A stretch of 64,000 bases of DNA from Sorex araneus (lineage: Eukaryota > Chordata > Mammalia > Eulipotyphla > Soricidae). Shown piece after piece: positions 21,961 through 34,313 of this stretch (its first letter is position 1; each line of letters begins with the position of its first letter). The stretch covers positions 278,907,116 through 278,971,115 of the forward strand of contig NC_073302.1 in assembly GCF_027595985.1 (NCBI RefSeq), in the 5' to 3' direction. The position numbers were made by a program, and so were the translations under genes. The notes beneath the pieces were generated by a model. It ran no database searches, had not been told where the DNA came from, and was given only the letters and a program-made list of their open reading frames with translations.

Positions 21961-22450
21961 ATGGTCTTCTCCAGCTTTTCTGGTTTCTTAGACTGAGCAT
22001 CATGTCCTTTCCTTCTGTTTTATGGGAGAACTTGAAAATGATTGGTGTTAAGTATTGGAATGCCACTGTAATATTGTCCTGATAGGCATATCAGCCAATA
22101 AGTATGTTTTATAATTGACAGAGACTACAGGATGCTTTAACAATCAGTGGTTTCCTGAACTCTACGATCTGGTGGGGCCTTGGGCTGGATTCTATAACTG
22201 AGCAATGACACATACTCAGCTGCAAGTGTTTTCAAGTCACTCTTCAGGACGTATGTGCATCCCAAGTTTGTTATGTTTGACTTTGTGCAGAGCTACCAGC
22301 TTAGCTGTATGACATCATCTTAGTCCTATGGTATACTAGATATCTGTAGTTATGTTTTCTTTGAGCAAAATTAGAGGCTATATTCTGTAAATGGGCAGGA
22401 CTACAGATGTGCATCCTTTTATCCTTGATCCAAAGAGCATATGGGAAAAT
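21961..22450. other. Unassigned sequence, slightly GC-richer
   Basis: No frame or known repeat recognised. An ancient L1 3' UTR or other old repeat is possible. Confidence 0.35.
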
Positions 22451-22454
22451 ATAC

Positions 22455-22695
22455 CACTGTCACTGTCATCTCATTACTCATCGATTTGTTTGAGCGGGTA
22501 CCAGTAACGTCTCTCATTGAGAGACTTATTGTTACTGTTTCTGGCATATCCAATATGAATGGGTAGCTTGCCATGCTCTGTTGCATGGGTTCTATACTCT
22601 AGGTAGCTTTCCGGGCTCTCCTAGAGGGGCGGAGGATCGAACTCGGGTTGGCCGCGTGAAAGGCGAACGCCCTACTGCTGTGCTATCGCTCCAGC
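22455..22695 (-). mobile_element. SOR-type SINE, RTE-tailed, type B
   Basis: Type B marks in inverse: cactgtcactgtcatc tail, cgtctctcattgagagac, cttattgttactg, gcgtgaaaggcgaacgcc and a good B box inverse gatcgaactcggg. Flanks gggaaaatata and gagaaaatata may be the target duplication. Confidence 0.9.
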
Positions 22696-23140
22696 TGGAG
22701 AAAATATATAATTAATAAAATTTATTATCTGTATATCAGGCATAAATGCCAGAATAACTCTAACAGGTGGGCGGAGTTACGATTCTGTACCACTGCTAAG
22801 AATCTGCTGTAGGCAGAAACTAGGTCTACCATGATCTGGATGTGAGATGGTAAAAGTCCCACACTGCTTCTCCATCTCACCTTTATTTGTAGGAGTCTAA
22901 CATCACAACTTCCCTAAAAACATTTAAGATGTTTCTGAGTAGTCATATTGGGAAGCTTCCTACTGTTGGACATTGTCCCCTAATAAACCCAGCCCCAAGT
23001 TTGAGTTAGTCCCCTGAGCAAAGCAGTTTAAATTGGCAGCAGAAATGTGACATTGCATACAGAAAACATTATAACCAATTACAGAGTAAGAAAAACTGTG
23101 CCCATCAAAGAATAGAATAAAATAGTTTAGGGTCTTCTGG
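22696..23140. other. Unassigned sequence
   Basis: No exon or named repeat recognised between the two type B SINEs. Confidence 0.35.
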
Positions 23141-23153
23141 ATAAAAAGGCAAC

Positions 23154-23394
23154 TGTCGCTGTCATCCTGTTGCTCATCGATTTGTTCGAGCGGGCACCAG
23201 TAACGTTTCTCATTGAGAGACTTATTTTTACTGTTTTTGGCATATCCAATATGCACAGGTAGCTTGCCAGGCTCTGCCGCGCGGGCTCCATACTCTCGGT
23301 AGCTTGCCAGGCTCTCCGAGGGGGCAGAGGAATCGAACTCCAGTCAGCTGTGTGAAAGGCGAAGGCCCAACCTCTGTGCTATCACTCCAGCCCT
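23154..23394 (-). mobile_element. SOR-type SINE, RTE-tailed, type B, young
   Basis: Full-length inverted copy with a perfect 13 bp duplication ataaaaaggcaac (23141-23153, 23395-23407). B box inverse is aatcgaactccag; the tail is the inverse of (gacagc/gacagt). The type B gtgtgaaaggcgaaggcc head mark is present. Confidence 0.93.
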
Positions 23395-23407
23395 ATAAAA
23401 AGGCAAC

Positions 23408-23984
23408 ATAGGCAAAAATAGAATGTAAAACAGCCACAATGTTAATCTATATTTTTCCAGTGTGTGCTGATTGGCTATACAAAATGTCCCAGTCTCTGCT
23501 TTTAAAGTACCCATTCTATTCTGCTGTGCTTACTGATTCTTCTTCAAGTCTCTTCAGGTCATGGAGGTAGAGTGGTGCTGTTGATGAATAGCCAGCCTGT
23601 GCTCTCACTTGTAGCTGTCCAGCTTAGACAGTGTATGTGTGTCTCTGTGTGTCTGTGTGTGTGTTTCCTCTTGTGAGTTTGTTACTCTCATTATTTGTAA
23701 CTGACACTTCTCTGGAGAGAGATTGAAGGTGCCAATCTGACTGGCTTAGGCATCTTTCAGTGCTGAGGGAGCTAATTGATTATCCCAATAGATAATTCAG
23801 ATTCCCAGACCAGTCTTTTCATTACCCTGCTGAACTGGCTCAGGGATAGGTCAGTATGGTGACTAAAGAGTTGTTTATTCCCTTTCTAATGTGAACCTTG
23901 TGTGTTTCTGTTAGTGTGGGATGTTTCAATTTGGAAGGTAATGCAAGCATCAAATTATATAAATGATATAAAATATTTTTATTG
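23408..23984. other. Unassigned sequence with a short (GT)n run
   Basis: A gtgtgtctctgtgtgtctg run lies at about 23635-23665. The rest is unassigned and shows no coding signal. Confidence 0.4.
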
Positions 23985-24155
23985 GTAGCACCTGGAGAGA
24001 TAGTGCAGTGGAGAGAGCAAATGCTTTCTTTCAACACAGAAAACTCTGTCCTGATCCCTGGTACCCTACATAGTCCCCTGAGCCCTGAACACAGGACCCA
24101 GCCCTAAGCACTTCTGAGTGTGGCCCAAAAACTAACAAACAAACAAACAAATAGA
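23985..24155 (+). mobile_element. Old A-tailed SINE
   Basis: cacctggagagatagtgcag, ctgatccctggtaccctac (B box), agtcccctgagccctgaac, gagtgtggcccaaaaac and an (aaac)n tail. Confidence 0.8.
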
Positions 24156-26299
24156 CTTGAATTGCTGTTTCACAATTTCAAAAATCCTCTTCAATTATTT
24201 CATGTTATTTGAACTAAAATCCTTGCAAATGTACTTATCTCGTTTCTTTATTAGAATGTTATATCTCATCTACATTATAAAAACAAATAAATGAGATCTA
24301 TAAGATTGACAAGGTGGCAGCTGTGCAAAATTTGTCTTTGAGATTTCCAAACCGGATGAAAAGAAAGGACATTAGATTTGGGTGAGAATATATTTGACAC
24401 AGTGAAGCAGAAGAAAAAGGCCAGTGAGGCAGGAAAAGAGCAAATGGGGTAGAGAGAAAGGTGGGAGTAAAGGTGTTTTATCATAGAAGCAAGAACTGAC
24501 AGAGTCTGATGCTGTAGTAATTTCCTTACTTCCTTCAATATTGGTTTACAGATAAAAATGCACTATATTCTTGTCTTCTCATGAGAATAGAATCAATATA
24601 AACTTGTAGAACAATCAAAGGTTGTAGAAAAGAATGAAAGAGGCTATAATAGTACCTTTTTCTAGTTGATTAAATAGTATAAAATATAGATATTCATCAA
24701 ATATGCATTCATTATCAAATATGCATTAATACTTCACTATATTTGGCTTCTGCTATCTTTGAGTTATACTAGGTGAGTATAAACAGTATCTATATATTAC
24801 CTGAAAGTTATGAAATCTATGGAAAGCATTTAAAATGTTTATTCCATATAGAAGTATTAATAGAACATGATATATATTTGACAAGGACTTTTTCTGGACT
24901 CGGAACATCATTTTTTTCACTTTGGCTTAGCATTTTGGATTTAATTATTAAATATAACAAACTTTTATTATAGAATGGAGAGTATTATTGAGAAATTTTT
25001 TTAAGTTCTTAATTTCGGTGCTAACTTAAAACCCTACTGAGGTATTACATGGAGCAAGAAAGCAAATTGAGTCACCTTGTTTCAAAATGTGAAGTGTCAT
25101 GTTTGATATTATTAGTCTCTGCCTGGTGTGAGGCAATCTGATTTTATATGCTAGAGAAAAGCCCATGGCTCATAAACTCAACAGAGGTGAGTGAGTTATG
25201 ATAGTCTTGGAAATACGTTAATGAAATTCTGCAAACATCAGTATGGTACATTAGTCTTCATCACATTTGGCTTTATTAAACACACAGATAGATGAGAAAT
25301 GTCATGTATGCCAATTGTTTTGCTTTTTCAAAATGACCTCAGGAAATATAGTAAGTTTTGTTTATTTATTTTAAGGATATTTAACATCATGTGAAAATGA
25401 TGGCATTTCATAGTTTGATGATTTAAGGAATGAGGCTGTTTAGGATTTTGTCAACTCCATGATTTAATGTTTATCAAAATCTCTAATATGTTGGACACCA
25501 CGGGGAAAATTGGATCCTGCAAAGACACAGTCTCTACCCTTAATTTATTCTTACTTACTTTCTCTAATTATTAGATGAAATATATTTGTTTCAAAGTACA
25601 TGTTTTGAGATAAGATATTCTCCAGCAGAATCCCTGGAGCTTAATCCATCAGTGGGGTAAGTTTGTCTCTTTGAATTACCATAAAAAGCTTCAAATAAAA
25701 TTTATGCCAACGAAATTAAAAACATCAATGTTCATCTAAGTTGGAGATAATTTTTTCTCTTATTGACTTATCAAAATATATGATTCTTAAAATGATTCAA
25801 CTCAAATTAGATATATAATTTTATTTTAACTTTGATGTTATATTTATCAGTATGTACAATTATTTCAAATCTTGAAAATTGAAGTTTCCAGTCACTTTCA
25901 AAATGTGAGTAAATGTTTACACTAAAATATCAGATGCAACGTGTTATCTGCATTATAATTTGATTACTTGGATGTTCCTTTACCATATCCTATATTATAG
26001 TCAGAGTAAAGTATTTCAAATATCAAAATAATATTTGTAAACATAATTTGGAGCAAAAACAGCTCTGGGAATTTTCAAAACATTTAATCACACATTGGGT
26101 TTTATCGGGTCAAACAATAAAAATGTGTCTTAGATTTCTCTTTGAAAATAAAGGAAAAAAATATTGTTCCTCCTTTTATTTTAAACATTTGCTTTAAAAA
26201 ACATGTAAGGGTATTTTTATGTACAACAAAATATTTGATTTTCAACACAATATACCTATGGTGTATTTCATAATATCTAGTTTTCATGTCTAGGTTTAT
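24156..26299. other. AT-rich unique sequence
   Basis: More than 2 kb without a recognisable repeat, one of the longest clean stretches here. No open frame with coding character. Comparison with other mammals would show whether it holds conserved non-coding elements. Confidence 0.5.
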
Positions 26300-26453
26300 T
26301 TAGGGTGGGGTTCACACAGTGATGCTCAGAGGTAACTCCTGGCTTGTTCAAGAATTACTGCTGACAGGATGGTGCTTGTGGGACCAATGGGATGCCAAGG
26401 TCAACCATCATGCTAAACAAACACCCTAATCACTATAGTGTCTCTCCAACCCC
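26300..26453 (-). mobile_element. Old A-tailed SINE
   Basis: ggggttcacacagtgatgc, cctggcttgttcaagaatt, gtgtctctccaacccc mark an eroded inverted copy. Confidence 0.65.
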
Positions 26454-26599
26454 TGTATTTAGTTTTACATAACACATGCTATATGCATTATGTAAATATA
26501 TAATTTTGATAATTTTATATATAGTTTTTGTGGAAACCATAAACTGTGATTAAATGTATATCTTATGAAAGTCTTTCTCAGGGGGCTAGGAACTATCTA

Positions 26600-26745
26600 T
26601 TTACTTACACCCAGCAGTGCTTAGGGCTTGCTCCTGGCTTTGTGCTCAGGGATTCATTCACACAAGAGGTCCAGAGACCATATACTGGGGATAAAATCCT
26701 GGTCACCCGAGTGCAAGGTAAGAGTTTTATCAGCAATCCTAACTT
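26600..26745 (-). mobile_element. Old A-tailed SINE
   Basis: cttacacccagcagtgctt, gctcctggctttgtgctc, gaccatatactgggg and cgagtgcaaggtaagag in inverted order. The head is lost. Confidence 0.6.
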
Positions 26746-27128
26746 TGCAGGAAATAGTATTATATTCAATCAATGTACATAAGCAACGTTAGATCCCTTC
26801 CAAACATTAAAAAAGGTCAGAAGCAATGAATAGAGAAAGCAGATTATTTAATATTGAATATGGATTTATAAAGATAATTTCAAAGTAATGTGTAAAATCT
26901 CATAATATGATACAAGCCTAGATTATCTAAGGTTTGCTTGCTTTTCAAGTCCATATTCTAACTTGAGCACATATTTCTCTCCTATACTTTTTCTCTACTC
27001 AGATGAAACCAGTGTTCCATATTGAAAATACTGAACCTTCCCTGCCTCCAATACACACATATTTATAACTAATAAAAACTATTTTTATTTCTTCAATAAA
27101 AACTATTTTGCTTTAGAAAAATTAATTA
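26746..27128. other. AT-rich unique sequence upstream of the U6-L1 chimera
   Basis: No feature recognised. The insertion point context is tttagaaaaattaattag, which resembles a loose L1 endonuclease target. Confidence 0.45.
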
Positions 27129-27231
27129 GTGATCACTTCAGCAGCACATATACTAAAATTGGAACGATTCAGAGAAGATTAGCATGGCCACTGCGCAAGG
27201 ATGACACGCAAATTTGTGAAGCATTCCATAT
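27129..27231 (+). pseudogene. RNU6 (pseudogene): U6 snRNA retrocopy, 5' part of a U6-L1 chimera
   Basis: The sequence reads as U6 spliceosomal snRNA from its first base to the ccatat just before the terminal U-run. The invariant core is intact: agcacatatactaaaattgg, gattagcatggcc, tgcgcaaggatgacac. By eye about seven substitutions separate it from mammalian U6, several in the 5' stem (gtgatcacttcag) and one in the 3' part (aatttgtgaagcattcc). No proximal sequence element or TATA box is evident at U6 spacing upstream and the U-run terminator is absent. L1 ORF2 sequence follows directly, so this is a processed copy and not a working U6 gene. Confidence 0.93.
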
Positions 27232-30200
27232 ATTTACAGAGTGGAAAAATGAATTTGGAAACTAAATCCAGCTTTCTGCTGCTTACAAAAAACATATCTG
27301 AATAATCAGAACAAACACAGACTCAAAATCAAAGGATGGAAAACAATCCTGCAAGCAAACAGCTCCCTCAAAAAATCTGGGGTGGCCATACTAGTATCCA
27401 ACAACATAGATTTCAGGCTGAAAAAGATCAGAAGGGACAGCGAAGGTCATTCTCTATTCATCAAGGGATATGTACAACAGGAAGAAATCACACTCTTAAA
27501 TGTATACACACCTAATGAACGACCAGCTAAATAGTTAAAAGAACTCCTAACAGAATTTAAGGGGGGCATAACTAGCACCACAATAGTAGTTGGAGACTTC
27601 AACACTGCCCTATCACCTCTGGATAGATTGACAAGAACAACACTCAGTAAGGAAACAATGGCTCTAAAGGAAGAAATGGAAAAGACAGGGCTAAAAGAAC
27701 TATACAGGGCTATACACCCCCAAAAGAAAGAGTACTCATTCATTTCCAGCGCACACAGAACATTTTCCAAAATAGACCACGTTCTGGGTCACAAATTATA
27801 CCTTAATAGAATCGGGAAGATAGAAATTTTATCAACTATCTTTTCAGACCATGATGCGCTGAAGATAGAAGTTAATCACACACAGACACGGAGAACCAAA
27901 TCAAACACCTGGAAATTAAACAACTCACTGTTGAACAATGAGTGGGTCACGAAGGAAATAAAGGAAGAAATCAAAAAACAACTGGAAACAAATGAGAATG
28001 AAGACACAAGCTACCAGAACCTATGGGACACAGCTAAAGCTGTGTTAAGGGGAAAATTTATAGCTCTGCAAGCTTTCCTCAGGAAAGAAGAAAGGGGTTA
28101 TATAGATAGCTTGACTTCGAAGCTCAAGATCTTAGAAGAGGACCAGCAAAAGGAACCCAAACCAGATAGATGGAAAGAAATAATAAAACTTAGAGCAGAA
28201 ATTAACGATACGGAAACCCAAAAAACAATCCGAAAGATCAATGAAACAAAGAGCTTGTTCTTCGAGAAAATAAATAAGATTGATAAACCGCTAGCAAGAC
28301 TCACAAAGAAAGAGACAGAGAGAACCCTAATAAACCAAATCATAAATAAAAAGGGGGAGATCACAACAGAAACCAAGAAGATTCAAAAGATCATCAGACA
28401 ATACTTTGAAAGTCTGTATGCCACAAAACAAGAGAACCTAAAAGTAATGGACGAATTCCTTGATTCCTACAATCTCCAAAGACTGAACCAATAAGGCTTG
28501 GAATACGTGAATAGGCCCATAAATATCATGGAAATCGAAAATATAATCAAAAGTCTCCCCAAAACAAAAGTCCAGGTCCAGATGGATTCACTGGCAAATT
28601 CTTCCAAACATTCAAAGAAGAGTTGTTGCCAGTTCTCTTCAAACTTTTCCAGGAAATTGAAAAGACAGGAACTCTCCCGAACAGTTTCTATGAGACACAT
28701 ATCTCCTTAATACCAAAAGCAAATAAAGACACCATTAACAAAGAAATATATAGACCGATATCGCTGATGAACAACAATACGAAGATCCTCAACAAAATAT
28801 TAGCAAATAGAGTCCAACAACTCATCAAAAAGATCATGCACCTTGACCAAGAGGGATTCATCCCGGGCATGCAAGGATGGCTTAACATTCAGAAATCAAA
28901 CAACATAATCCATCATATCAACAAAAATAAAGATAAAAATCCTATGATCATGTCAAGAAATGCAGAGAAAGCATTGGACAAGATACAGCACCCGTTTATG
29001 ATGAAAAGTCTTGCCAAAATTTGTATACAAGGGACTTTCCACAAGATAGTCAAAGCCATCTACCAGAAACCTATGGCAAGCATAATCATCAATGGTGAAA
29101 AACTAAGGGCCTTTTCCTCTAAGATCAGGGACAAGACAAGGATGCCCACTCTAACCACTTCTCTTCAATATAGTACTGGAATACTAGCAATAGCCATTAA
29201 GCAAGAAAAAGATATAAAGGGCATTCAGATAGGAAAGGAAGAAATCAAACTCTCACTATTCTCAGACGATATGATACTATATCTAGAGAAGCCTAAAATA
29301 TCTACTAAGAAACTATTAGAAACAATTGACCTGTACAGTAAAGTTGCAGGCTATAAAATCAATAACCAAAAAAACATGGCCTCCTTTATGCAAAAAAATG
29401 AGACAGAGGAAAGGGACATGAAAAAAGCAATCCCATTCACAATTGTGCCCCAGAAAATCAAATACCTTGGAATCAGCTTAACTAAAGAAGTAAGGGATCT
29501 GTACAAAGAAAACTATAAAACACTACTCCATGAAATAGAAGAGGACATGAGCAAATGGAAACATATCGCCTGCTCATGGATAGGGAGAATCAAAATTGTC
29601 AAAATGGCAATACTCCCCAAAGCATTATACAGATTCAACGCAATACCTATAAGGATACCCATGACATTCTTCAAAGAAATCGATCAAGTAATCTTTAAAT
29701 TCATATGGATAATAAACACCCACGGATAGCTAAAACACTTCTTGGGAAAATGATGATGGGAGGCATTACCCTCCCCAACCTTAAACTTTACTACAAAGCT
29801 ATAACAATTAAAACAGCATGGTACTGGAACAAAGGCAGAGCCGTAGACCAATGGAACAGAGTGGAATATCCTAGCACACAACCCCAAATGTATGATCCTT
29901 TAATCTTTGATAAGGGGGCAAGAAAGGTGAAGTGGAACAAGGAAAGCCTCTTTAACAAATGGTGCTCGCACAACTGGACAACCACATGCAAAAGAATGGG
30001 CTTAGACCTCAACCTGACACCACGCACAAAAATAAGATCAAAATGGATTAAAGACCTCAACATCAGACCACAATCCATAAGGTACATCGAAGACAAGGTC
30101 AGCAAAACTCTTCATGATATTCAAGCTAAAGTTATCTTCAAAGATGACACAGAACTAAGCATTCAAGTAGAAACCGAGATAAACAAATGGGACTCTATTA

Positions 30201-30983
30201 AACTAAGAAGCTTCTGCACCTCAAAACACACAGTGACCAGCATACAAAGGCAATGTACAGAATGGGAAAGGATATTCACCCAATTCCCATCTGATAAGGA
30301 TTGATATCAAGGGTATATAAAGCACTGGTTGAACTCTACAAGAAGAAAACATCCAACCCCATCAGAAAATGGGACGGAGAAATGAACAGAAACTTTTCCA
30401 AGAAAGAGATACAAATGGTTAAAAGTTACATAAAAAATGCTCTGCATCACTAATCATCAGGGAGATGCAAATCAAAACAACCATGAGATACCACCTCACA
30501 CCACAGAGAATGGCACACATCCAAAAGAACAAAAGCAACAGCTTGTGGAGAGGATGTTAGGAGAAAGGGACCCTTCTACACTGCTGGTGGGAATGCCAAA
30601 TAGTCCATCCCCTTTGGGAAACAATATTGTAACTTCTCAAAAAATTAGAAATTGAGCTTCCATTTGATCCAGCAATAACACTTCTGGGAATATATCCCAG
30701 AGAAACAAAAAAGTATAGTCGAAATGACATCTGCACTTATATGTGCATCGTGGCACTGTTTACAATAGCCAGAATCTGGAAAAAACCCGAGTGCCCAAGA
30801 ACAGATGACTGGTTAAAGAAACTTTGGTACATCTATACAATGGAATACTATGCAGCTGTTAGAAAAGATGAAGTCATGAACTTTACATATAAGTGGATCG
30901 GCATGGAAAGTATCATGCTAAGCGAAATGAGCCAGAAAGAGAGGGACAGACATAAAAGGATTGCACTCATCTGTGGAATATAA
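27232..30983 (+). pseudogene. L1 ORF2 (endonuclease and reverse transcriptase), inactivated
   Basis: ORF2 nicks target DNA and reverse-transcribes L1 RNA. Readable pieces in order: endonuclease (CCLQKTY, KIKGWK, GVAILVSNN, the GDFN motif near 27590, SDH near 27850), linker, then reverse transcriptase in a second frame ([27 protein letters not shown]). FSDDM replaces the usual FADDM at the catalytic centre near 29265. The C-terminal domain follows (GGITLPNLKLYYKA, TAWYWNKGR) and ends with YTMEYYAAVRKDE and a stop near 30983. Breaks: a stop in the endonuclease near 27533, a stop at 28492, a frameshift near 28560-28620, a TAG near 29727 and further shifts after 30304. It cannot make a working protein. 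Confidence 0.93.
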
Positions 30984-31013
30984 AATGGCAGAGTAGGAGA
31001 CTAATACCCAAGA

Positions 31014-31102
31014 ATAGTAGTATATAATATACTACTATTATAATATAGTATATATATATTATTGGTGTAATACCAATAATAGTAGTATATAATACCAAGA
31101 GG
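31014..31102. repeat. AT palindromic expansion inside the L1 3' UTR
   Basis: tagtagtatataatatactac is nearly self-complementary and recurs as aatagtagtatataatacc. The L1 phrase caagaatagtag flanks it, so it expanded after insertion. Confidence 0.75.
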
Positions 31103-31324
31103 TTGGCTCCATAACTTGGAGGCTGGCCTCACTCTGGGGGAAAGTCATCCCAGATAGAGAAGGGAACACCAAGTAAAATGTGATTGGAAATTCCATGTGG
31201 GGAGGGAGATGCGTGTTTAAAGTAGACTAGAGACTGAATATGATGGCCACTCAATACCCCTACTGCAAACCACAACACCCAAAAGGAGAGAGAGAGAGAG
31301 AACAAACTGGAATTCCCTGCCACA

Positions 31325-31375
31325 GAGGTGGGGTGGGGTGGAGGGGATGGGGTTGGGGGGTGGAAGGGATACTGG
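31325..31375 (+). other. G-rich polypurine tract of the L1 3' UTR
   Basis: Runs such as ggtggggtggggtggagggg and ggttggggggtgg could form G-quadruplexes. The same position in the other L1 copies is also G-rich, so it is a retained L1 feature and not a chance run. Confidence 0.75.
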
Positions 31376-31606
31376 GTTCATTGGTGGTAGAGAATGGACA
31401 CTGGTGGAGGGATGGGCTCTCAAGTATTGCATGAGGGAAAAACAAGTAGGAAAATGTGTGAATCTATAACTGTACCCTCACTGTGACTCACTAATTAAAA
31501 AATAAATAAACAAAAAATAAACTTCAACAAGTAAAAAAATACTTAGTAAATAAATGTAGAATAAATGGGAATGTTAAAAGGGATATCAAAGAGTGTTAGA
31601 AAGAGA

Positions 31607-31775
31607 GTCCAGGGGTTGGGTTGTTTTCCTGGAAATCAGCTGATTCTGGTTCAATCTCAGCACCACAGATGGTCTAGCGATCACATACAGGAGTGACCTC
31701 TGAACACAGAGTTTAGAATAAACCTGAACACTGTGTGGTGTAGCCCCCACATTGAACAACAAATAAAAAAATTAA
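31607..31775 (+). mobile_element. Old A-tailed SINE
   Basis: caggggttgggttgttttcc (head), ctggttcaatctcagc (B box), gtgacctctgaacacagag, gtgtggtgtagcccccac, A-rich tail. Confidence 0.65.
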
Positions 31776-33364
31776 AAGAATTTCAGACATATTAAACAAT
31801 ATTTAAAGGACAAATTCACCAATGTGACTGAAAAATAAGTTTAAAATACTTCATTTATTATCTTGATTAATCTAGCACAAATATTTCAATACAGACAAGC
31901 TAATCAATCATTCAAACTTGTTGACTCACTTCATAGAAAAAGAAGAAAACAAAAATTTTAAAATTTCTTCATAAGGTGATCTTCAGATTGCTCTGGCTTA
32001 AATGATAGTAAAAATAAAAATAAATAAAGAAAAATTTTAAATATATACTCTTGTTTTGGATATTAGTTTAAGACAGTGATTCTAAAGTATAAAAACAATA
32101 TAAATACTTATGAATTTAATTATATATGTAGCATATATAAAATACAGTAAACGCATTATATAAACGCAATAAGTTATGAAGCTGAATCACAACACAAAAT
32201 AATTTCCACAAATAACCAAGAAATAAAGCAGAAAGGACAACAGAAAAATTTTAAATATCTTAAAAAAATGTAGTGGGAAAATCCAAATAATTTGATATGT
32301 CATATAAAGCCATATTCATACATGAAAAAAATGTAAAGGCTCATTTCAATATATGCATTGCATTTGCAAAACTAAACTATTGATATACTTTTGGTAACAA
32401 TGAAGATAACTTTGTACTGTCAGTACAAGATAACCTTGTACTGTTAGTAGAAATTTGATAGATCAGTAATTTAGGACGTATTCTTGTCTACTCAGTCAAA
32501 ATACTTTCCATGATGCAGCAACCCTTTTCAGGACTAATAGCACAAAGAAATTCTCATTCATTTTTATGAGATAAAATCTGCCAGGAAAAAAAAAATTTCA
32601 ACCAAAAATTTATTTTATCATTTTTATGGTAAAAAGTACTTGTTTTATTTTTTTTAATTTTTAAGGCAATATATAAATCTTAGATAAACTGGTAGAATCA
32701 AATACAACAACTAGAAGAAATAAAATGAAAATCATCTTTTAAAAAACGCAAGACACAAGATTTGTTTTCTTTATTTGTACATTGTAAGTGAAATATTTAT
32801 TCTCAAAAAATATTTAAAATTCAAGAACATATTGAACTTACTAGAGTATTTGTGACATGGATGGGAATCACAATCAAGGGTCCAAGGAAAAACAGTTGGT
32901 CTATGTTTAAGCCAATTCTCTACACAGGTAATAACATAGAAATAAATAACACAATAAATTAGGACATTTCACATGGCCTAGCAGTCAATGATTAAGAAAT
33001 TTGCAATTCTGGCAAAGAATTATTAATAAAATGTACTTTGTGAATTTCATTGGGTCTAGTTACAGTACTTTCAGATACTGCAGAATTTTCTGCTTTCAAA
33101 TGCCATCTTTTTAAAATATAATATTTCTAGTCTTTATTACATGTGAAGATTGCTTTCAAGTAATGAATCCTATACTACAGTGAATAGGGAAGTGTGTAAG
33201 AAAACATTAAACCCTCTCTAACATTATTATTTATTTAGAATATGATACTTACAAGAGGAAAATAGTTGTCACAGATGCATCTTAACTCTGTTGGAATCTG
33301 ATTATATAATGTTAAAAGAACCATAAAACCACATACTTGGACAAATTTGTTGATGAAATATCAC
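31776..33364. other. AT-rich unique sequence
   Basis: No repeat or exon recognised. A diverged 27 bp direct repeat occurs near 32400-32450 (agataactttgtactgtc and agataaccttgtactgtt). Confidence 0.5.
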
Positions 33365-33475
33365 CTGTAAAAACCCTTGCAGGGTTCAGCAGACCATATG
33401 GGATGCTGGGGATTAAACCCAGGTCCACAGAACGCAAAGCAAGCTACATGACTGTTGCACTATTTCTCCAGCCTG
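33365..33475 (-). mobile_element. A-tailed SINE, truncated
   Basis: agcagaccatatgggatgc, gattaaacccaggtcc (B box inverse), actatttctccagcct (head). The tail end is missing. Confidence 0.7.
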
Positions 33476-33554
33476 AAATTGTTTGTTTTGTGGATTTCAG
33501 TGAAAATTTTAGTACAAATAGCTGCCAACTGAGTTTTTTTAAGATTAGAAATTA

Positions 33555-33715
33555 GGGGCCAGGGAGATATTACAGTGGGTAATACAAGTTCCTTGCATCT
33601 GAATGACTGGGTTCAAAACCTGGCACACCATCTAATCCCCTGAGTCTGTCAGAAGTTATTCCTGTATGAAGAGATGAGCCAGGAGTGAATCCTGGGATCA
33701 GCTGAGGTCATATAC
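33555..33715 (+). mobile_element. Old A-tailed SINE
   Basis: ggggccagggagatattac head, ctgggttcaaaacctggc (B box), taatcccctgagtctgtc, gagccaggagtgaatcc. Confidence 0.75.
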
Positions 33716-34156
33716 TAAAATATGAAATCCAAAATTCTGGGAGAGAGATGAACTCATTATGAGGGTAAATGCAGAAAGATGAAAACAAGGTTAAAAAAAC
33801 TATCTCTGGCAAATTATGACTATTCAAGGAAGACTGTTATAATGAGTAGTCTGAGTTTTATGATTGAAGTCAAGTGAAGAATATGTTCTATAAAGAAAAC
33901 ATAGAGAGAATTTAAAATATCCCTTACAGATGAAGACTAATAGATATTAGGTTTTGTATTTATAGTGTGAATGTTATCACTGACCTCAGTTGCAATTCAA
34001 TGCATGGTGAAATTTGGATTAAAAAAATAACTGGAATGGAATGAGAGAACAAATGTGAGGAAATAAAAAGTTTCACATAATAATTTTTTATGATGTCATC
34101 TTACTTAAAAAATCTTGATCGGGTCTTAAGGAACTCAATTGAAGTTTCCAAAAATA

Positions 34157-34313
34157 GGCATCTCCAGGGAAATAGTACAATGGGTAGTATTTGAAACTAG
34201 TTTGAAATCCGGACACTACTTATGGCCCCACCAACCTCACCAGAAGTGATCATTGAGTACAGAGCTGGAATAATCCCTGTGCACCATTGGTTGAACAAAT
34301 AAACAAACAGATA
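34157..34313 (+). mobile_element. Old A-tailed SINE
   Basis: gcatctccagggaaatagtac head, atggccccaccaacc, ccagaagtgatcattgag, gagctggaataatccc, then an (aaac/aaat) tail. Confidence 0.6.

Larger units (their letters stand above)
27232..31515 (+). mobile_element. L1 LINE, 5'-truncated, fused to U6 at its 5' end
   Basis: The element starts inside the ORF2 endonuclease domain immediately after U6. It runs through reverse transcriptase, the C-terminal domain, a 3' UTR of about 530 bp with a G-rich tract, and an A-rich tail (aattaaaaaataaataaac). ORF1 and the 5' UTR are missing. Its 3' UTR differs from that of the L1 at 42823-44184, so two L1 subfamilies are present. The target-site duplication is not clear by eye. 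Confidence 0.93.

Noticed and set aside
27129..27231. Functional U6 snRNA gene
   Set aside because: No TATA box or proximal element at the right distance, no terminal T-run, several substitutions in conserved stems, and direct fusion to L1.
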